From a bacterium UBP6_UBA1177 (lineage in GTDB: Bacteria; UBP6; UBA1177): a DNA stretch of 14,017 nt. The DNA lies in the NCBI GenBank assembly GCA_002310995.1, contig DBYV01000047.1, positions 47,597-61,613 on the forward strand. Direction: 5' to 3'. Position 1 is the first letter of the stretch. Every line of letters begins with the position of its first letter. The notes below the pieces were generated by a model. That model did no database searches. It was not told where the DNA came from and saw only the letters and a list, made by a program, of their open reading frames with translations. Shown piece after piece: positions 7,130-14,017 of this stretch. Both the position numbers and the translations under genes were made by a program.

Positions 7130-7376
7130 TTATTTTCCCTACTTGCACTTGTTTTGAATTTTTGCCAGCTTTTTGAATTTGCTCAATAGTGCTTTGCTCA
7201 TTTTCGTGTTTCCCAGAATCTTCTATAACCATTTCTTGCTTTTGATTGGAACCATCTCCGGCAATTTGTGATTGTTTGCCAATTCTTTTAATAGCGGCTT
7301 TGTATGCAACAAAACTGAATATTGCACTTATGACTAGTGTGCCTATTCCATCAAAAACCCATTCATACCACTTCAT
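7113..7376 (-). CDS. Small single-pass membrane protein with two QxQxAG motif copies
   Basis: This 87-residue protein has one likely transmembrane helix near its N-terminus (about residues 7-25, VFDGIGTLVISAIFSFVAY) followed by basic residues (K26, K30, R31), which would place the tail in the cytoplasm. The tail carries two motif copies: QSQIAGDGSNQKQ (35-47) and QIQKAGKNSKQVQVG (66-80). The second contains NSKQVQVGKIN, strikingly like the RHIM core of RIPK1 (NSTGIQIGAYN). The ATG at 7376 lies one base after the hsdS stop, and its ribosome site (GGAGGTG) is inside the last hsdS codons. I recognise no named family. Layout (membrane segment plus C-terminal motif) next to a larger protein with an N-terminal copy suggests an anchor or pore-type effector and its partner; this is inference. 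Confidence 0.75.
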   Translation of the reverse strand: MKWYEWVFDGIGTLVISAIFSFVAYKAAIKRIGKQSQIAGDGSNQKQEMVIEDSGKHENEQSTIEQIQKAGKNSKQVQVGKINDGKQ

Positions 7377-7377
7377 T

Positions 7378-8568
7378 TTACACCTCCACTTCCCCGCTCA
7401 TCAACTTTGGCAACAAACGATCTCGAGCCTGCGTTAATAGTTGAATCTGATTATCGGCACAAGCTATTTTGCAGTCTATTTCAGACACTATGACATCAAA
7501 TTTTCGCATCAATTTATCATGCGGGATGACAAATTTTTGGTTTAACAATTCATCTTTAGAAATAGATGCAAAAATTGATCCGTTTCCGAGAATATCATCC
7601 TTAAAGAATTGTTCTTTCAGCATATAAAACAAAAAACTTTGGCATTTTTCCTTGTGATTTATTGCTGCAAGACCACGACCTATGATGATTTTGTTTTTTG
7701 TAAAATTCAAGCGTCCTACAGGAGCTCTAACACTAAATAAAATACTTCCTGCCTCTGCAATTCTTGTTACAGAAGATGAGTAGACATCATCAACTACAAA
7801 TCGTGAACCATAACTCCCAACACCTTGATGAAAAGGCAAGCCTTTCTTTTCTTGATTATAAAATTCAGATTTGGGGCTTTGCCCCATTACAACATCCGCG
7901 ATATCAACGAGGCGTTTTCTTTCCCACCCTTCCGGTACGCCGTCCACAATTTTGGTGTTTTCATGTCCTGGGAAGCGGAGATTTACAAACCATTCTTTAT
8001 AGAGGCGTTGCGCTGCTTCTTCGAGCAGTTTTATTTGTTTCTGATTATTTTCGATGAGAGCGTCGTAAGCTGAAAGAATATCGGCTATCTGTTTTTGTTC
8101 CTTTAAAGTTGGCAATACTAATTCAATACTGCTCAATAAGCCTGTATTTATGCTTGGCATTGTGGCTCCGATAGAAATTTTTTCAAGCCAGCGACCAATA
8201 AAAGGACTTCTCAATTGATAATAAATAAATCTTGGATAACAAGTGCCTTCATTTAGTGCTACTTTTAAACAATCACTTCCCGTCATCCAGCCTTCTTCAT
8301 TTTCTGTGATAAAAACGCATTTTCTAACATCGCCTTTACGAGCGACCATTAAATTCCCTGCATGGACTTGGTGACGGCAAAGTCGTTTAGTGTGTTCTTC
8401 TCCAACAAATATCAAATTTGAATGACTGATTTTTCCATCAATCATATCCTTTGGCATAATTATAGGCGTTCCAGATTCAGAATAATCTGAATTATGTAAT
8501 TGTGAACCGAATGGACCTGGTTGAATACATGTTGCAATATCACCTAATTTTACAGTTTCCCAACTCAT
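7378..8568 (-). CDS. hsdS: Type I restriction-modification specificity subunit (HsdS)
   Basis: HsdS determines the two-part DNA target for both methylation and cutting. The 396-residue protein has the classical two-repeat layout: target recognition domain 1 (about 1-150, opening WETVKLGDIA), a central conserved helical spacer (about 155-195, LKEQKQIADILSAYDALIE), target recognition domain 2 (about 205-345, opening EGWERKRLVDIADV) and a C-terminal helical repeat ending DRLLPKLMSGEVEV. The start ATG overlaps the hsdM stop in an ATGA (8565-8568), implying translational coupling and matched stoichiometry. Domain 2 is more AT-rich than its surroundings, as is common where recognition domains are exchanged by recombination. 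The recognised sequence cannot be predicted from here. Confidence 0.95.
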   Translation of the reverse strand: MSWETVKLGDIATCIQPGPFGSQLHNSDYSESGTPIIMPKDMIDGKISHSNLIFVGEEHTKRLCRHQVHAGNLMVARKGDVRKCVFITENEEGWMTGSDCLKVALNEGTCYPRFIYYQLRSPFIGRWLEKISIGATMPSINTGLLSSIELVLPTLKEQKQIADILSAYDALIENNQKQIKLLEEAAQRLYKEWFVNLRFPGHENTKIVDGVPEGWERKRLVDIADVVMGQSPKSEFYNQEKKGLPFHQGVGSYGSRFVVDDVYSSSVTRIAEAGSILFSVRAPVGRLNFTKNKIIIGRGLAAINHKEKCQSFLFYMLKEQFFKDDILGNGSIFASISKDELLNQKFVIPHDKLMRKFDVIVSEIDCKIACADNQIQLLTQARDRLLPKLMSGEVEV

Positions 8569-10433
8569 ATTCCCAGCTCCTTCATATTCTGCGAGATGGT
8601 ATCCATCAGATCATTGGATTCCGCCTGCAAAGAGAGCAGTTCACGGTGAATTTCAGCCATGCGTTCTGCAAAATCGACACCGTCGTCTTCTATCGGAGCG
8701 ACGCCTACATACGCACCGGGCGTGAGCGACCATCCTTTTTCTTCGATTTCGGAGATCGTTGCAACCTTGCAAAGCCCGAGAACATCACTGTATTCGCCGT
8801 CACCGAATTTTTCATAAAGCCAGTTTGCCTCCTTTGCAACGGTCAGCATGTTTTCTATGTAGGCGATCTTATCGTCATATTTTTGTTGAACGCTCTTTTT
8901 TTCGCGTTTTTCTGCCGATTCGACTTCTGTTTTTGCAACTTTGCGAAGAGAAGCAATCACCTCTTTCAGCGCTGTCACAATGTCTGCAAAAGATTCTTTC
9001 TTTACGGCTTCTTTTAAAGCATCGTTCTCTGCTGCTTCTGCTTGTCCGCGCAAATAATTAAAATATTCCCACAACAATGTCCTGTATTTATCGAACTCGC
9101 CGCGATAAAGCCAGACGATAGCATTCAGATTTTTGAGCTGCCACTCGCTCCATTCATTCAGTGTGCGGTCAACAACGGTGTAGTAATTTCTTGCATCGAT
9201 AAAAAGCACCTTGTCGCGGATAGCCTCGCTCTTTGCCTTGTCAAAGAACCACAGAGAACAAGGAAGAGATTTTGTATAAAAGAAGTTGTTTCCGACAGAG
9301 ATCATCACATCGACATGGCCTGTTTTAATCAGCTTTTCACGAATATCCTTGTCTTTTCCCTGACTGTCCGTTGCAGAAGATGCCATAACAAAACCTGCTC
9401 TGCCTCGCTCGTTCAGATAAGAATAGAAATAGGAAATCCAAAGATAGTTGCCGTTACCGACCTCCTTGTTTTTATTGACAGAAGGCAGCCCGAAAGGAAG
9501 TCTGCCCGCACTTTCGCAGGATTCAGCCTTTACTTTGTCAACATTGAAAGGCGGATTTGCCATAATGTAATCACAGCAGCCTGTCAGATTGTGGGCATCG
9601 TGATAAAAAGTGTTTGCCTCGTCTCCCGATTTGATAACACCCGTCAAACCGTGCACAGCCATATTCATCAGACAAAGCTGGGCGTTGTATTCCACTTTTT
9701 CCTGACCGTAAAAAGTCATCGCACTGTTGGCGTTCATGCCCGTTGCATTCACAAAATCACCGCTCTGCACAAACATACCGCCGCTTCCGCAGGCACAATC
9801 CAGCAGAACACCGGATTTAGGTTCAAGAATATTAACAATCATTTTTACAAGCGATTTAGGCGTAAAGAAAACACCATCGTCAGAGGCAACAACAGGAGCG
9901 AATTTACTAAGGAAATATTCGTAAATACGCCCTATAATGTCACCGCCGACCTCATCCAGCGCGCTGTTATTGAAAATACGCAGCAACTCGGCAAGCAGAT
10001 CATCCTTGAAATCAGTGTAACTTTTCGGAAGAACACCCTTCAACTGCTCGCTCTCTTCCTCGATCAGCTGCATCGCATTGTTGACAACCTCACCAAGACT
10101 GTTCATCGGATGACCGTCTTTGTTGACAAGCCCCGCAGATGCAATATTTTCAGGCAGATTTACAAGATATTCATATTGAGCCTCTTTCGGCAGAAACAGA
10201 GCACTTTTCGCAGAAAAATCACTCGCCTCAACCGGCATCACACGCCCGTTACGCAAAGGACGGTCTTTCAGAATCTCAGCTTCAACCCTTTTGAAACGAC
10301 TGTATGCGTAACGCAGGAAAATAAGTCCCAGCACCGGCATGCAATATTGGTTTGACGTCAACTTTGATCCCTGACGAAGCAGATCCGCTGAATCCCACAA
10401 TTCAGATTCCAGTTTTCGAATACTAATTTTCAT
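8565..10433 (-). CDS. hsdM: Type I restriction-modification methyltransferase subunit (HsdM)
   Basis: HsdM transfers a methyl group from S-adenosylmethionine to N6 of adenine within the site chosen by HsdS. An N-terminal helical domain (LRQGSKLTSNQYCMPVLGLIFLRY split across about 18-42) precedes the catalytic domain. The SAM-binding motif I is DCACGSGG (212-219), the catalytic motif IV is NPPFN (293-297), and GVFFTP precedes motif I as usual for the gamma class. A lysine-rich helical stretch (about 475-540) leads into the C-terminal region. At 622 residues it is slightly longer than typical. The ATG at 10433 has GGAG 7 nt upstream, and a good promoter lies at 10467-10495. It is the first gene of a five-gene operon reaching hsdR. 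Confidence 0.95.
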   Translation of the reverse strand: MKISIRKLESELWDSADLLRQGSKLTSNQYCMPVLGLIFLRYAYSRFKRVEAEILKDRPLRNGRVMPVEASDFSAKSALFLPKEAQYEYLVNLPENIASAGLVNKDGHPMNSLGEVVNNAMQLIEEESEQLKGVLPKSYTDFKDDLLAELLRIFNNSALDEVGGDIIGRIYEYFLSKFAPVVASDDGVFFTPKSLVKMIVNILEPKSGVLLDCACGSGGMFVQSGDFVNATGMNANSAMTFYGQEKVEYNAQLCLMNMAVHGLTGVIKSGDEANTFYHDAHNLTGCCDYIMANPPFNVDKVKAESCESAGRLPFGLPSVNKNKEVGNGNYLWISYFYSYLNERGRAGFVMASSATDSQGKDKDIREKLIKTGHVDVMISVGNNFFYTKSLPCSLWFFDKAKSEAIRDKVLFIDARNYYTVVDRTLNEWSEWQLKNLNAIVWLYRGEFDKYRTLLWEYFNYLRGQAEAAENDALKEAVKKESFADIVTALKEVIASLRKVAKTEVESAEKREKKSVQQKYDDKIAYIENMLTVAKEANWLYEKFGDGEYSDVLGLCKVATISEIEEKGWSLTPGAYVGVAPIEDDGVDFAERMAEIHRELLSLQAESNDLMDTISQNMKELGI

Positions 10434-10466
10434 ACGAGTTCTCCATGCTTAACCAAAAACCTTTGC

Positions 10467-10495
10467 ACTATAAAAAATCCCCGTTCTTATTGCAA
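10467..10495 (-). promoter_or_regulatory. Likely sigma-70-type promoter of the hsd operon
   Basis: On the minus strand, -35 TTGCAA (10490-10495) and -10 TATAGT (10467-10472) are separated by exactly 17 bp. The -10 is about 34 bp upstream of the hsdM start codon, giving a short leader with GGAG before the ATG. The match is by eye; no transcript evidence is available. Confidence 0.55.
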
Positions 10496-10639
10496 TAGCG
10501 TAAATATCTAATTTTATTGAATGATTTTAAAATTTAGATGTTAGACAATGTTGAGTCGGAGAACGAGGAAATGCGAGTGGTGATTGCATCGCTCCGCTGA
10601 GCGAAGACGAAGATTTTTAATTTAAAATTAAATTTTTTG

Positions 10640-10667
10640 TTGATATTTATTCTAAAATTTTTATAAA
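10640..10667 (+). promoter_or_regulatory. Candidate promoter of the KilA-N gene
   Basis: TTGATA (10640-10645) and TATAAA (10662-10667) with a 16-bp spacer, both one base from consensus. The region is very AT-rich, so chance matches are likely. If real, both downstream palindromes would be in the transcribed leader. Confidence 0.4.
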
Positions 10668-10719
10668 AATACTTAGAAAAACATTGTTCTTTTATACTTT
10701 ATTCGAAGATTTACGTTTG

Positions 10720-10743
10720 AAGGGGGTCGAAATCGACCCCCTT
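10720..10743. promoter_or_regulatory. Perfect palindrome 1 upstream of the KilA-N gene
   Basis: AAGGGGGTCGA (10720-10730), AA, TCGACCCCCTT (10733-10743): an uninterrupted 11-bp inverted repeat. It is not followed by a T-run in either direction, which argues against a simple terminator. It shares the core CGAAATCG with palindrome 2, whose centre is 34 bp away. It could be an operator or an RNA hairpin in the leader. Confidence 0.6.
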
Positions 10744-10756
10744 TGGGAATTTTAAT

Positions 10757-10774
10757 TGTACCGAAATCGGTACA
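10757..10774. promoter_or_regulatory. Perfect palindrome 2 upstream of the KilA-N gene
   Basis: TGTACCGA (10757-10764), AA, TCGGTACA (10767-10774): an 8-bp inverted repeat with the same CGAAATCG centre as palindrome 1 but different arms. It ends 31 bp before the ribosome binding site of the KilA-N gene. Confidence 0.6.
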
Positions 10775-10817
10775 TTTAGTGATTTATTTGGAAAACAAGA
10801 AAAACAGGAGGTTCAAA

Positions 10818-11627
10818 ATGACAAAAATTATTGTAGGAAACACTGAAATCTCGATTGTTTCTGTTAATGAAAAAGACTACATTTCATTAACCGACATGGT
10901 GAAAAATATTGAAAATGGTCTTTCTTTGATAGAAAAATGGCTGCGGAACAAAAACACCATAGAGTTTTTGGGAATTTGGGAAGAAATGTACAATCCGGAT
11001 TTTAATTCCCTCGAATTCGGGGGAATTAGAAACGAGGCTGGCACAAATCGATTCCTCCTATCTGTGAAACAATGGATAGAAGAAACAAAAGCTGTCGGAA
11101 TCATTGCAAAAACAGGCAGATACGGCGGAACTTACGCCCATAAGGATATTGCATTTGAATTTGCTTCGTGGGTTTCACCTCAATTCAAACTCTATTTGAT
11201 TAGAGAATATCAACGTCTCAAAACGGAAGAGCAGAAACAGCTCGGCTGGAGCGCGAAACGCGAACTTGCGAAGATAAATTACCACATTCATACAAGTGCG
11301 GTGAGCCACAACCTGATTCCGCCAAGGCTTACGGCAGCACAGAAATCATTTGTTTATGCCGATGAAGCGGACTTGCTCAATGTCGCGATGTTCGGAAAAA
11401 CGGCAAAACAGTGGCGCGACGAGCATCCCGATCTTTCAGGAAATATCCGCGACCACGCGACAATAAACCAGTTGATCTGCCTCTCAAACATGGAAAATCT
11501 GAACGCTGTTTTCATCAACGACGGTCTTAGCCAGAGCGAACGGCTTGAAAAACTGAACCAAATCGCAATTCAACAAATGAAAGTTCTTGAAAACATCGAA
11601 GAAAGGCGATTCTTGACAGATAAGTAA
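10818..11627 (+). CDS. Stand-alone KilA-N domain protein
   Basis: The 269-residue protein carries an N-terminal KilA-N-type DNA-binding domain. It opens with a beta-rich segment ending KDYISLTDMVK, contains IEKWLRNKNTIEFLGIWE, and finishes with GGTYAHKDIAFEFASWVSP and FKLYLIREYQRLK by about residue 135. The C-terminal half (TAAQKSFVYADEADLLNVAMFGKTAKQWRD) is the tail usually found in such stand-alone proteins and is mostly helical. KilA-N domains are known from phage and large DNA virus regulators; the cellular stand-alone type has no firm function. The start is set by AGGAGG at 10806-10811, six bases before the ATG at 10818. The frame stays open to a TTG at 10743, but that extension crosses palindrome 2 and lacks a ribosome site. 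It is transcribed away from hsdM and may regulate itself or its neighbour (inference). Confidence 0.88.
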   Translation: MTKIIVGNTEISIVSVNEKDYISLTDMVKNIENGLSLIEKWLRNKNTIEFLGIWEEMYNPDFNSLEFGGIRNEAGTNRFLLSVKQWIEETKAVGIIAKTGRYGGTYAHKDIAFEFASWVSPQFKLYLIREYQRLKTEEQKQLGWSAKRELAKINYHIHTSAVSHNLIPPRLTAAQKSFVYADEADLLNVAMFGKTAKQWRDEHPDLSGNIRDHATINQLICLSNMENLNAVFINDGLSQSERLEKLNQIAIQQMKVLENIEERRFLTDK

Positions 11628-11635
11628 TGGAAATT

Positions 11636-11660
11636 TGGAGGTCACAATTTGTGACTTCCA
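11636..11660 (+). terminator. Strong hairpin after the KilA-N gene
   Basis: TGGAGGTCAC (11636-11645), loop AATTT, GTGACTTCCA (11651-11660): a 10-bp stem with one G.T wobble, starting 8 bp after the stop codon. It is followed only by ATTATT, not a full T-run, so termination is plausible but weak. It may also belong with the palindromes on the other side of the gene. Confidence 0.45.
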
Positions 11661-11673
11661 ATTATTAAAACGA

Positions 11674-11701
11674 TTGAAAACATTTGATTTTGTGATATAA
11701 A
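11674..11701 (+). promoter_or_regulatory. Likely promoter of the NRPS gene
   Basis: TTGAAA (11674-11679) and TATAAA (11696-11701), each one base from consensus, with a 16-bp spacer. The -10 lies about 64 bp upstream of the NRPS start codon. This would allow the NRPS to be expressed independently of the upstream island. Confidence 0.5.
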
Positions 11702-11765
11702 CGGCGGTTTTTTAAGGAGTTGCACTATAGCAGCACCTGTTGATGTATGAAGAGAGGAGTATCAG

Positions 11766-14017
11766 ATGAACAAAAAGCTTCAAAGGGATTGTGTTCCGCT
11801 TACCAGGTCGCAGATCGGTCTTTACATGGACTGGTCCGAAAACCCGTCGTCAATGAAATACAATGTGCCGACGCTCTGCCGTCTTCCGCAGGGGACTGAT
11901 AAGGCGCGTTTCATCGACGCGGTCAAAACCGTTGTGTCGCACCATCCTGCGATTTTTGCCGTGTGCCGCACGGTTCAGGGCGTTCCGTCGATGGTTTACC
12001 GCAATCAGGAGATCGTTTTTGAAGAGAAAACTGCCGACACGATAGAAGCGGGCACAAAAGGTTTGTGCAGACCTTTCGACCTTGAGAACGGACCGCTTTT
12101 CCGTTTCATCTACATCAGCACGAAAGAGGGGGACGCGTTTTTCTTCGATATTCACCACATTGTTATGGACGGTGCTTCCCACAATATTTTTATCCCGCAG
12201 ATCGCCGCGGTTTACAGCGGTGCCGAGTGCAGCGACGAAGAGCCTACATTTTTTGATATAGCTTTTGACGAATCTGATCAGAACGATCCTGAAAAAATGC
12301 AACGTTTCCGCGACATGCTTGCGGCTAAACTCGACGGCATTGAATGCGACTCCCGCCCGATTTCGGATGTCGTCGCAGGGGACGGCGAAGACAAAATGGG
12401 AGCGGTTCTGCTTTCGGCTGACGAAAACTGCTTTACGGAAGCCGTCGATTCATACATAAAAGCAAACAAACTCACCGAAAACGCTCTTTTCCAGGCCGCT
12501 TTCGGATATACTCTGGCAAAGTTCAACGGAGCAAAGGAGAGCGTCTACACGACTGCGTTCCACGGCCGCACAAAATCAGCCGCAACAGCTGTCGGAATGT
12601 TTGTCCGCACACTGCCTATGCACTGCACATTCGATGAAAACGCAGCTCCTGCAGAACTCATAAAAACGATGTCAGACTTCTTCTACGAAATGAAGCAGAA
12701 CGACTGTGTGCCCTTTGCCGAGATCGCGGCGAACTACGGCATTTCGACCGATGTCACTTTCGTTTACCACTCGGACCTCTTCAAACCTATTCCCTTCGGA
12801 GGTTCGGCGATAGACATCGAGCACCTGAACGACATGGATCCGATAGCCGATATCGAGTTTCTCGTTATGAAAAAAAACGGCTCTTTCCAGTTCAAGGCAA
12901 AATACAGAAAGTCCTGCTACACCGAAGCTTTCATGCAGAGTTTCACCAGGACATACATCAGCGTTATAAAAGGAATGATCACGGCTGAAAAACTTGGCGA
13001 AATCGAGCTGACAGATGCCGAAGGAAGAAAACTTCTCGACAGTTTCAACCTGACTGAAAAGCCTTACGATACCGAACACACCGTCGTAGATCTTTTCCGC
13101 GAGCAGGTAAAAAAGACTCCCGACGCACTCTGCCTCGCTTTCAGGGAAAAACATTTCACATACTCCGAAATCGATAAAATCACCGATAATTTAGCGGCTC
13201 ATCTTGCCGGAAAAGGGATCGGGAAAGGGAGCGTCGTCGGCGTTCTTATCCCCAGATGCGAATACATGCTCACCGCATCTTTAGGCGTTCTCAAGGCGGG
13301 AGCGGCTTACCTTCCGCTTGATCCGGGATACCCGCCTGAAAGACTCAATCTCATGGTCGATGACGCTGAGGCAACGCTTCTCATCACGACTCCCGAACTT
13401 CAGCACATCATAACCGACGCTTTCAAAGGCGAGCGGATGATGGTTTCCGAAATCGACGATCTCCCCGATGCAAAAACTCTTCCGGACGCTCCGAAAAAGG
13501 ATGATATCTTCATCATGCTCTACACTTCAGGCTCCACCGGAAAACCGAAAGGAGTCCTTTTCATGCACAGCAACACGATGGTAACTGCTGCATGGGAACG
13601 CGATTTCTATGCGTTGGGACCTGGCTGCAACGTTACGGCTTACGCAAGCTACGGATTTGACGCAAACGTGTTCGATACCTACGCGACGATCACTTCCGGC
13701 GCGGCTTTGCACATAATCGCCGACGATATCAGGCTTGACCTTCCGGAGCTTCAGAAATATTTCAACGAAAACTCGATAACCCATTCGACGATGACGACTC
13801 AGGTAGGCAGACAGTTCGCTCTGATGGAGGGGACAAAGACTCTGCGCTCGCTTTCGGTAGCCGGTGAAAAACTCACTCCGCTCGAGCCGCCTAAGGACTT
13901 TGCCCTTTACAACCTTTACGGTCCGACCGAAGGCTCGATTTTGGCGACAGGCTTCAGAGTTGACAGGCTCTACAAGGATATTCCGATAGGCAAAGCCATT
14001 GACAACGTCAAACTTTA
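11766..14017 (+). CDS. Non-ribosomal peptide synthetase, condensation and adenylation domains, 3' partial
   Basis: NRPSs assemble peptides on carrier domains without ribosomes. The frame is open from the ATG at 11766 (GAGGAG six bases upstream) to the window end, giving 750 visible residues. A condensation domain comes first (about 10-430): opening motif PLTRSQIGLY, and the active-site HHIVMDG with H130, H131, D135 and G136, all intact. An adenylation domain follows from about 440: FTYSEI, LKAGAAYLPLDPGYPP, the ATP loop TSGSTGKPKG (587-596), the substrate-pocket strand FDANVFD (D632) and YGPTE (718-722). D632 is the aspartate that normally holds the alpha-amino group, so an amino acid substrate is likely. 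Beginning with a condensation domain suggests either acyl initiation or a downstream module of a multi-protein line. The carrier and later domains are outside the window. Confidence 0.93.
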   Translation, partial: MNKKLQRDCVPLTRSQIGLYMDWSENPSSMKYNVPTLCRLPQGTDKARFIDAVKTVVSHHPAIFAVCRTVQGVPSMVYRNQEIVFEEKTADTIEAGTKGLCRPFDLENGPLFRFIYISTKEGDAFFFDIHHIVMDGASHNIFIPQIAAVYSGAECSDEEPTFFDIAFDESDQNDPEKMQRFRDMLAAKLDGIECDSRPISDVVAGDGEDKMGAVLLSADENCFTEAVDSYIKANKLTENALFQAAFGYTLAKFNGAKESVYTTAFHGRTKSAATAVGMFVRTLPMHCTFDENAAPAELIKTMSDFFYEMKQNDCVPFAEIAANYGISTDVTFVYHSDLFKPIPFGGSAIDIEHLNDMDPIADIEFLVMKKNGSFQFKAKYRKSCYTEAFMQSFTRTYISVIKGMITAEKLGEIELTDAEGRKLLDSFNLTEKPYDTEHTVVDLFREQVKKTPDALCLAFREKHFTYSEIDKITDNLAAHLAGKGIGKGSVVGVLIPRCEYMLTASLGVLKAGAAYLPLDPGYPPERLNLMVDDAEATLLITTPELQHIITDAFKGERMMVSEIDDLPDAKTLPDAPKKDDIFIMLYTSGSTGKPKGVLFMHSNTMVTAAWERDFYALGPGCNVTAYASYGFDANVFDTYATITSGAALHIIADDIRLDLPELQKYFNENSITHSTMTTQVGRQFALMEGTKTLRSLSVAGEKLTPLEPPKDFALYNLYGPTEGSILATGFRVDRLYKDIPIGKAIDNVKL

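Larger units (their letters stand above)
10434..10817. other. Divergent intergenic region between hsdM and the KilA-N gene
   Basis: This 384-bp region is strongly AT-rich and holds a minus-strand promoter for hsdM, a plus-strand promoter candidate for the KilA-N gene and two perfect palindromes. Between the promoters are a small CGCTC-CGCT-GAGCG hairpin (10590-10603) and an A/T-only palindrome TTTAATTT-A-AAATTAAA (about 10618-10634). No gene is supported in it. Confidence 0.6.

Noticed and set aside
9042..10355. 437-codon open frame on the plus strand
   Set aside because: It is fully antisense to hsdM, whose catalytic motifs are intact. The translation has no recognisable domain and is rich in basic and polar runs, as antisense frames often are.
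10720..10743. Palindrome 1 as an intrinsic terminator
   Set aside because: No T-run follows on either strand, and no gene end lies close upstream.
10743..10817. TTG-started N-terminal extension of the KilA-N protein
   Set aside because: It crosses palindrome 2 and lacks a ribosome site, while the ATG at 10818 has a perfect AGGAGG at ideal spacing.
11850..13154. Minus-strand open frames at 11850-12302 and 12672-13154
   Set aside because: Both lie antisense inside the clearly coding NRPS condensation domain, with no motifs or ribosome sites.

Overview
The window is a bacterial chromosomal segment in which an AT-richer accessory island sits between two genes that look like host cargo. At the left edge is the 3' part of a serine phosphatase/anti-sigma-type regulator (1-1078). 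At the right edge is the 5' part of a non-ribosomal peptide synthetase (NRPS, 11766 to the window end). These flanks share a similar, more GC-balanced codon usage. The organism cannot be fixed from this sequence. The gene repertoire and the structured intergenic repeats would suit an anaerobic gut-type bacterium; Victivallales/Lentisphaerota is a guess from memory only.

Region by region: 1079-1502 is non-coding, with a nest of short hairpins and an 11-bp palindrome. 1503-2555 (minus) encodes a REP-associated tyrosine transposase-like protein (RAYT) with a long C-terminal extension. Just upstream of it lie a 31-codon stub of an AlbA_2/Schlafen-type gene and a REP-like palindrome. Two direct copies of one dispersed repeat (1217-1350 and 2844-2910) bracket this segment. 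2920-10433 (minus) is one tightly packed type I restriction-modification operon in the order hsdM, hsdS, small membrane protein, 355-residue protein, hsdR. A divergent KilA-N-domain gene (10818-11627) follows, with two perfect palindromes upstream and one strong hairpin downstream. Then comes the NRPS with its own likely promoter.

HsdM and HsdS should form the modification enzyme, and HsdR adds ATP-driven translocation and cleavage. The most interesting part is the two-gene insert between hsdS and hsdR. An 87-residue protein with one membrane segment and a 355-residue, mostly helical protein both carry the same short motif, Q-x-Q-x-A-G-x-x-S-x-Q-x-Q. It lies at the C-terminal end of the first and the N-terminal end of the second. 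Two of the three copies contain N-S-x-x-[IV]-Q-[VA]-G, which resembles the core of RHIM and related amyloid signalling motifs. This suggests, as a hypothesis, a membrane-linked signalling or effector pair riding in the restriction operon.
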